Positions 1 through 5,770 of a stretch of 5,770 nucleotides of DNA are shown here, one piece after another. Numbering within the stretch: the first letter of the stretch is position 1; each line of letters opens with the position of its first letter. The DNA is from Myxococcales bacterium (GTDB taxonomy: Bacteria; Myxococcota_A; Polyangia; Fen-1088): the NCBI GenBank assembly GCA_003170035.1, contig PMZX01000228.1:10022-15791 (forward strand), read 5' to 3'. The position numbers and the translations under genes are program-made. The notes beneath the pieces are model-generated. The model saw only the letters and a program-made list of their open reading frames with translations. It was not told where the DNA came from and did no database searches.

Positions 1-498
1 CACGCCGAGTACTCCGGCTTCCGCATCGCGCTCTTCCTGATGGTCGAGTGGGCCAACATGTGGATCATGGGCGCGCTCGCCGTCACCTTGTTCCTGGGCG
101 GCTGGCAAATCCCCGGCGTGTCGGTGGAGATGATCAATCAGACGCGCGGCACGGACGTCTTCCCCACCCTGGCCTGGTTTGGCTGGCAATTCTTTTCGCT
201 GATGGTGTTCGCGGCAAAAACCTGGATTCTCGTCATCCTGTTCATCTGGCTGCGCTGGACCCTGCCGCGCGTGCGCGTGGATCAGATGATGGCCCTGTGC
301 TGGAAGTACCTGGTTCCAGGCGCTTTCGCCTGCTTCATCTTCACGCTTTTCTGGGTGATGGTTCCCGCGTCTGTGCATCTGGTGTCGGGCGTGATTCTGA
401 CCGTGGGCGGGGTTGTCTTGGTCTTCGCCTTCATCGCGCGGACGCGCAAGAACATCGCGCAGGTCAAGGGCGCCCGCGTGGACCTTTCAAACTGGTGA
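1..498 (+). CDS. nuoH: NADH-quinone oxidoreductase subunit H, C-terminal part (5' truncated by window edge)
   Basis: This is the last 165 codons of the membrane subunit that, with the peripheral arm, forms the quinone-binding chamber of complex I. The frame is open from base 1 and stops with TGA at 496-498. The first codons read HAEYSGFRIALFLMVEWANM, matching the conserved NuoH stretch around EYSGM; the family signature LFLGGW follows (bases 91-108), then a helix ending in the typical R-x-TLPR-x-R-x-DQ-MM motif (about 250-291). Known family: E. coli NuoH ends shortly after the next helix. Here two hydrophobic segments follow that motif (about 307-363 and 370-438) and then a basic tail ending in SNW, so the C-terminus is roughly 40-45 residues longer than in E. 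coli. The first ATG in this frame (base 40) is an internal methionine, not the start. nuoI begins 14 bases downstream. Confidence 0.96.
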   Translation, partial: HAEYSGFRIALFLMVEWANMWIMGALAVTLFLGGWQIPGVSVEMINQTRGTDVFPTLAWFGWQFFSLMVFAAKTWILVILFIWLRWTLPRVRVDQMMALCWKYLVPGAFACFIFTLFWVMVPASVHLVSGVILTVGGVVLVFAFIARTRKNIAQVKGARVDLSNW

Positions 499-512
499 CC
501 CGGTGACAATCG

Positions 513-1103
513 ATGCCTGAAACGGTTCGCAACTACTTCGGTCACATCACGGACGTCGTGCAGACGTTCTGGCAGGGCCTGTCGGTCACCCTGTCGTACA
601 TGTTCCGGCGTCCCATTACCATTCAGTATCCCGATCGCACGGAAGAACGCGTGGCCGACATGTTGCCCATGCGCTACCGCGGCTTTCTGGAGGTCGACCT
701 GGGGGTGTGCACCGGGTGTCTGGCCTGCGCGCGCGCCTGCCCCATCGACGTCATCAAGATGGCGATCGACAAGGATCCGGCCAATCCCAAGCAGCGGGTT
801 ATCACTCAGTTCGACATCGACGAGTCCAAGTGCATGTTCTGCGGCCTGTGCGTCGAGCCTTGCCCGACCGGCGCCATTGCCCACACGCGCGAGTTCGAGT
901 CGACCGTGAGGGCGGTGGAGAATCTGGTCTTCCGCTGGGTGCCTGATGCGGCCAAGCCAGCGCCCTTCTACCGGCCGGTCAAGGGCCAGGATGCGCCGCG
1001 CGCGCCGGTAGGCTCGATCATGCGCGGGTATCTTGCCGCGCAGGTGTGGGCTGCTCCGGCTCCGGATTGGGCCGCGCCGACTCCTGGCAAGGACAAGGGA
1101 TAG
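513..1103 (+). CDS. nuoI: NADH-quinone oxidoreductase subunit I, 2x[4Fe-4S] ferredoxin-like
   Basis: A 196-residue peripheral subunit that relays electrons through two 4Fe-4S clusters (N6a and N6b in complex I nomenclature) towards the terminal cluster and quinone. Two ferredoxin motifs are visible: CTGCLACARACP (Cys66, 69, 72, 76) and CMFCGLCVEPCP (Cys107, 110, 113, 117). All eight cysteine ligands are present, so both clusters should form. The N-terminal 60 residues hold the usual amphipathic, membrane-contacting region and the RYRGFLEVD lead-in to the first motif. After about residue 145 comes a less conserved Pro/Ala-rich tail ending in GKDKG, which makes the protein slightly longer than E. 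coli NuoI (about 180). The start at 513 is chosen because it gives the expected N-terminal length; its ribosome site is weak (GGTGA at 502-506). It follows nuoH by 14 bases and precedes nuoJ by 2. Confidence 0.97.
   Translation: MPETVRNYFGHITDVVQTFWQGLSVTLSYMFRRPITIQYPDRTEERVADMLPMRYRGFLEVDLGVCTGCLACARACPIDVIKMAIDKDPANPKQRVITQFDIDESKCMFCGLCVEPCPTGAIAHTREFESTVRAVENLVFRWVPDAAKPAPFYRPVKGQDAPRAPVGSIMRGYLAAQVWAAPAPDWAAPTPGKDKG
1095..1100 (+). promoter_or_regulatory. Ribosome binding site of nuoJ
   Basis: AAGGGA lies 5 bases before the ATG at 1106 and inside the last codons of nuoI. A second candidate, AAGGA, sits at 1089-1093. This site supports starting nuoJ at 1106 and not at the in-frame ATG at 1046, which lies deep inside nuoI. 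The overlap suggests translational coupling with nuoI (inference). Confidence 0.6.
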
Positions 1104-1105
1104 CG

Positions 1106-1609
1106 ATGCACACCAACCTGGTCGTCTTCTATTTGTTCGCGCTGGCCGCCGTGGTGGGCGCAGCCGGCGTGCCCATGTCCAGAAACATCTTCTGGAGCGC
1201 CATGGGCCTGCTGTCCGCGCTGGTCGGGGTGGGCGGCCTGTACGTGTTGCTGTCGGCCGACTTTCTCGCGGTCACGCAGCTGCTGGTGTACATCGGCGGC
1301 GTGCTGGTGCTGATCATCTTCGCGGTCATGCTCACCAGCCAGATCAAGGAAATCGAGGTTTCCAACCAGAACGTCGGCCTTGTCTCGGGCGCGATTCTGT
1401 TTTTCCTCACTGGCACCCTGCTGTGCTTTGTCGCCATCTGGGCGCCCTGGAAGGCCGTGTTGCGGCCGGAAAGCCACGAGACCTCGGCCGCCATCGGCAA
1501 CGGCCTTTTGGGAACCTGGTTGCTGCCCTTCGAGGTGGCGTCAGTGGTGCTGCTGGCCACCCTGATCGGCGCCATCGTGGTGGCGCGCAAGGAAATCAAA
1601 GAGGACTGA
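1106..1609 (+). CDS. nuoJ: NADH-quinone oxidoreductase subunit J
   Basis: A 167-residue integral membrane subunit (ND6 family) of the proximal membrane arm, involved in coupling quinone reduction to proton translocation. About five hydrophobic segments are visible. The diagnostic third helix reads LLVYIGGVLVLIIFAVML (from residue 59), with the conserved tyrosine at 62; in the family this helix carries a pi-bulge that changes during turnover. The position four residues before that tyrosine is Gln58, where E. coli has Glu55; I believe Gln is common in other lineages. The last helix has the typical LLPFEVASVVLLATLIGAIVVARKE ending (written from residue 139 on). An in-frame ATG at 1046 would add 20 residues but overlaps nuoI by about 58 bases, and the resulting extension is not NuoJ-like; MHTNLVVFYLF at 1106 matches the family start. 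nuoK starts one base after the stop. Confidence 0.95.
   Translation: MHTNLVVFYLFALAAVVGAAGVPMSRNIFWSAMGLLSALVGVGGLYVLLSADFLAVTQLLVYIGGVLVLIIFAVMLTSQIKEIEVSNQNVGLVSGAILFFLTGTLLCFVAIWAPWKAVLRPESHETSAAIGNGLLGTWLLPFEVASVVLLATLIGAIVVARKEIKED
1598..1605 (+). promoter_or_regulatory. Ribosome binding site of nuoK
   Basis: AAAGAGGA ends 5 bases before the ATG at 1611 and 8 bases before the second ATG at 1614. It lies within the last codons of nuoJ, so either methionine could be used. Termination of nuoJ and initiation of nuoK are therefore almost superimposed. Confidence 0.6.
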
Positions 1610-1610
1610 C

Positions 1611-1925
1611 ATGATGGAGCACCTTTCACTCAGCCATTTCCTGGTGGTGGGCGGCCTGCTGTTCTGTTTCGGCCTGATGACCGTGCTCACGCGGCGCAAC
1701 GCCGTGGCGATGCTCATGGGTATCGAGCTGATTCTCAATGGCGCCAACGTGAACCTGGTGGCATTCAACCACTATGCGGCAGGCGGCCTGTCCGGGCAGA
1801 TCTTCGCCCTGTTCGTGATCGTACTGGCCGCTGCCGAGGCCGCCGTGGGGCTGGCCATCATCCTGGCCATCTACCAGATGATCCGGAACATCGACACGGC
1901 CAACATTGCGTCGCTGAGGCAGTAG
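1611..1925 (+). CDS. nuoK: NADH-quinone oxidoreductase subunit K
   Basis: A 104-residue, three-helix membrane subunit (ND4L family) that lies between NuoJ and the antiporter-like subunits. The sequence begins MMEHLSLSHFLVVGGLLF and continues with the family motif NAVAMLMGIELILNGANVN. Glu39, in helix 2, corresponds to the essential E. coli Glu36. Glu76, in the segment VLAAAEAAVGLAI of helix 3, corresponds to E. coli Glu72. Both buried glutamates of the central hydrophilic axis are therefore present. Length is the usual 100-105 residues. Two adjacent ATG codons (1611 and 1614) make the start uncertain by one residue. It sits 1 base after nuoJ and 18 bases before nuoL. Confidence 0.96.
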   Translation: MMEHLSLSHFLVVGGLLFCFGLMTVLTRRNAVAMLMGIELILNGANVNLVAFNHYAAGGLSGQIFALFVIVLAAAEAAVGLAIILAIYQMIRNIDTANIASLRQ

Positions 1926-1933
1926 CGGTCGGC

Positions 1934-1938
1934 GGAGA
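1934..1938 (+). promoter_or_regulatory. Ribosome binding site of nuoL
   Basis: GGAGA in the 18-base nuoK-nuoL gap, 5 bases before the ATG at 1944. It supports this start even though the resulting N-terminus is about 20 residues longer than that of E. coli NuoL. Confidence 0.6.
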
Positions 1939-1943
1939 TTTCC

Positions 1944-4229
<2,286 letters not shown>

Positions 4230-4230
4230 T

Positions 4231-4235
4231 GGGAG
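4231..4235 (+). promoter_or_regulatory. Probable ribosome binding site of nuoM
   Basis: GGGAG directly after the nuoL stop, 9 bases before the ATG at 4245. The spacing is at the long end of normal, but this is the only purine-rich site in the gap. Confidence 0.5.
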
Positions 4236-4244
4236 CCAACCCTG

Positions 4245-5770
4245 ATGATCAGTCAACAAAACGTTCTTAGCTGGGCCACCTTCTTCCCGTTGCTCGGGCT
4301 GGGGCTCATCGTCCTTTTCGCCGCGGTTCGTTCCCTGGCTGGGCTGTCCAAGACCGCGCTTGACCAGGCGTCGCGCATCATCGCCATGGTTACCAGCGGC
4401 GGGTCGCTGGCCTGCGCGCTTGCCGCCTGGCACTGGTACGACCCGTCGGCAGCCGGGACGCTGGTGAGTGGGCAAGCCACGGGTGTGCAGCTGGTACAGC
4501 ACTTCACCTGGATCAAGGCCTTCAACATCGAGTACCTGATGGGCGTGGACGGTTTGTCCATCTCGATGGTGCTGCTGTCCGGGCTCATCTCGTTCGTGGC
4601 CACCATCGCTTCCATGCCCTGGTGGGGCGGGTCCAAGTACCTCGCCATGGCGGGCATGACCGGGCACGAGGACAGCCATCACCCGAAGCACTTCTCGGTG
4701 CGCATGGTGCCCGGCTACATGGCCATGCTGTTGCTGCTGCAGACCGGAATGATGGGGACCTTCGTGGCTCTCGACATGTTCCTGTTCTACGTGTTCTGGG
4801 AGGTGATGTTGCTCCCGATGTACTTCCTCATCGGGATCTGGGGCGGGCCGCGCAAGGAGTACGCTGCCATCAAGTTCTTCCTGTACACCTTGGTGGGTTC
4901 GGTGCTGATGCTGCTGGCGATCATCGCCATCTACTACAGCAGCCACGCGGCCCCGCTGGCCGATGGCACCATGTCGAGCGGGCACACCTTCAACCTGCTG
5001 GCGCTGGCGCAGCAAGGCCGCGAGGGCGTGTTCACGCACGCCGGGCCCATCCTGGGCTTTGCCTTCACCAAGATCATCTTCGTGGCGCTGTTCATCGGGT
5101 TCGCCATCAAGATCCCCATGTTCCCCTTCCACACTTGGTTGCCCGACGCCCACGTGGAGGCGCCCACGCCGGTTTCCGTGATCCTGGCCGGCATCCTGCT
5201 GAAGATGGGCCCCTACGGCATCCTGCGCTTCAACTATCCGCTGCTGCCTGATGCCACGGCCTGGGCGGCGAACGTCATAGCCGCCTTCGGTGTGATCAAC
5301 ATCATCTATGCCGCTTTCGTGTGTCTGGCGCAGACCGACCTCAAGAAACTCATTGCCTACTCCTCGGTCAGCCACATGGGCTTCACCCTGTTGGGCATGG
5401 CGTCCATGACCCAGGCGGGAATCTCGGGCGCGGTGTTCAACATGTTCTCGCACGGGATCATCTCACCCATGCTCTTCCTCATCGCCGGCGTAATCTACGA
5501 CCGGGCTCACCACCGCGAGATTGCGCGCTTCGGCGGCCTGGCCAGCGCCATGCCCGAGTATTCGGCCATCACCGGGCTGGCCTTCTTTGCCTCGTTGGGC
5601 TTGCCCGGTATGTGCGGCTTCATCTCCGAGTTCATGGTGCTGACCGGGTCATTCCCCACTTTCATGCTGTTGACCATCATCTCGGCCACCGCCGTGATCA
5701 TCACCGCGGCCTACTATTTGTGGGCCATTCACCGCGCCTTTCTCGGCAAGCTCAATCCGCTCTACCAGGG
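4245..5770 (+). CDS. nuoM: NADH-quinone oxidoreductase subunit M, 3' truncated by window edge
   Basis: The middle antiporter-like proton channel (ND4 family). 508 complete codons are visible and the frame stays open to the edge. Motif alignment to E. coli: Glu186 in FYVFWEVMLLPMYFLIGIWGG (Glu144; motif begins at residue 181), Lys289 in AIKIPMFPFHTWLPDAH (Lys234), Lys320 in GILLKMGPYG (Lys265), His377 in YSSVSHMGF (His322), His403 in MFSHGI (His348) and Glu462 in ISEFMVL (Glu407). The spacing from Lys289 to Glu462 is identical to E. coli, so the channel core is fully conserved. Extra residues lie before Glu186 (about 42), including a histidine-containing loop near 141-149, and between Glu186 and Lys289 (about 13). 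The start at 4245 (MISQQNVLSWATFFPLLG) gives a proper first helix. An ATG at 4229 overlapping the nuoL stop is in another frame and ends after 13 codons. By comparison with E. coli, about 50-60 residues remain beyond the edge. Confidence 0.96.
   Translation, partial: MISQQNVLSWATFFPLLGLGLIVLFAAVRSLAGLSKTALDQASRIIAMVTSGGSLACALAAWHWYDPSAAGTLVSGQATGVQLVQHFTWIKAFNIEYLMGVDGLSISMVLLSGLISFVATIASMPWWGGSKYLAMAGMTGHEDSHHPKHFSVRMVPGYMAMLLLLQTGMMGTFVALDMFLFYVFWEVMLLPMYFLIGIWGGPRKEYAAIKFFLYTLVGSVLMLLAIIAIYYSSHAAPLADGTMSSGHTFNLLALAQQGREGVFTHAGPILGFAFTKIIFVALFIGFAIKIPMFPFHTWLPDAHVEAPTPVSVILAGILLKMGPYGILRFNYPLLPDATAWAANVIAAFGVINIIYAAFVCLAQTDLKKLIAYSSVSHMGFTLLGMASMTQAGISGAVFNMFSHGIISPMLFLIAGVIYDRAHHREIARFGGLASAMPEYSAITGLAFFASLGLPGMCGFISEFMVLTGSFPTFMLLTIISATAVIITAAYYLWAIHRAFLGKLNPLYQ

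Noticed and set aside
1046..1105. Upstream in-frame ATG that would extend NuoJ by 20 residues
   Set aside because: It overlaps nuoI, and the added residues (MGCSGSGLGRADSWQGQ and three more) are not hydrophobic or NuoJ-like. The ATG at 1106 has a good ribosome binding site and a family-typical first helix.
1926..1943. Possible promoter or terminator in the nuoK-nuoL gap
   Set aside because: Only 18 bases, containing a ribosome binding site and no hairpin or -35/-10 pair. None of the other gaps is longer.

Overview
The window is one uninterrupted, plus-strand segment of a bacterial respiratory complex I (NADH:quinone oxidoreductase) operon. In order it holds the 3' end of nuoH, complete nuoI, nuoJ, nuoK and nuoL, and most of nuoM. 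Both edges cut a gene: nuoH lacks its start and nuoM runs off the right edge without a stop. No non-complex-I gene, RNA gene, mobile element, CRISPR array, promoter or terminator is visible. The largest intergenic gap is 18 bases, so no stretch is left unexplained.

Layout: nuoH fragment 1-498; nuoI 513-1103 (peripheral subunit with two 4Fe-4S clusters); nuoJ 1106-1609 and nuoK 1611-1925 (small membrane subunits); nuoL 1944-4229 and nuoM 4245-5770 (large antiporter-like proton channels). Gaps are 14, 2, 1, 18 and 15 bases. Four of the five internal starts have a readable purine-rich ribosome binding site and nuoI has only a weak one. This is consistent with a single polycistronic transcript and coupled translation. 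NuoI passes electrons towards the quinone site formed with NuoH. NuoH, J and K carry the conformational and charge signal along the membrane, and NuoL and NuoM move protons. NuoN would be expected just past the right edge and the hydrophilic subunits (NuoA-G) upstream, but neither is in view.

The DNA is GC-rich with strong G/C preference at third codon positions, which also produces long spurious open frames on the minus strand. The order H-I-J-K-L-M is the standard bacterial one. Several proteins are larger than the E. coli versions: NuoL is 761 residues against about 613, NuoM has already reached 508 residues with its last helix still missing, and NuoH has an extra C-terminal membrane segment. 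This style fits a GC-rich Gram-negative lineage such as Myxococcota or another deltaproteobacterium-like phylum better than an enterobacterium, but the taxonomic call is an impression from memory and is weak.

I found no evidence for a novel system. The points worth a second look are lineage-specific elaborations of known subunits: a roughly 58-residue insertion in NuoL beside a catalytic lysine, histidine-rich loops in NuoL and NuoM, and a 26-residue-spaced repeated motif in the NuoL C-terminal region that contains a 25-base exact DNA repeat.
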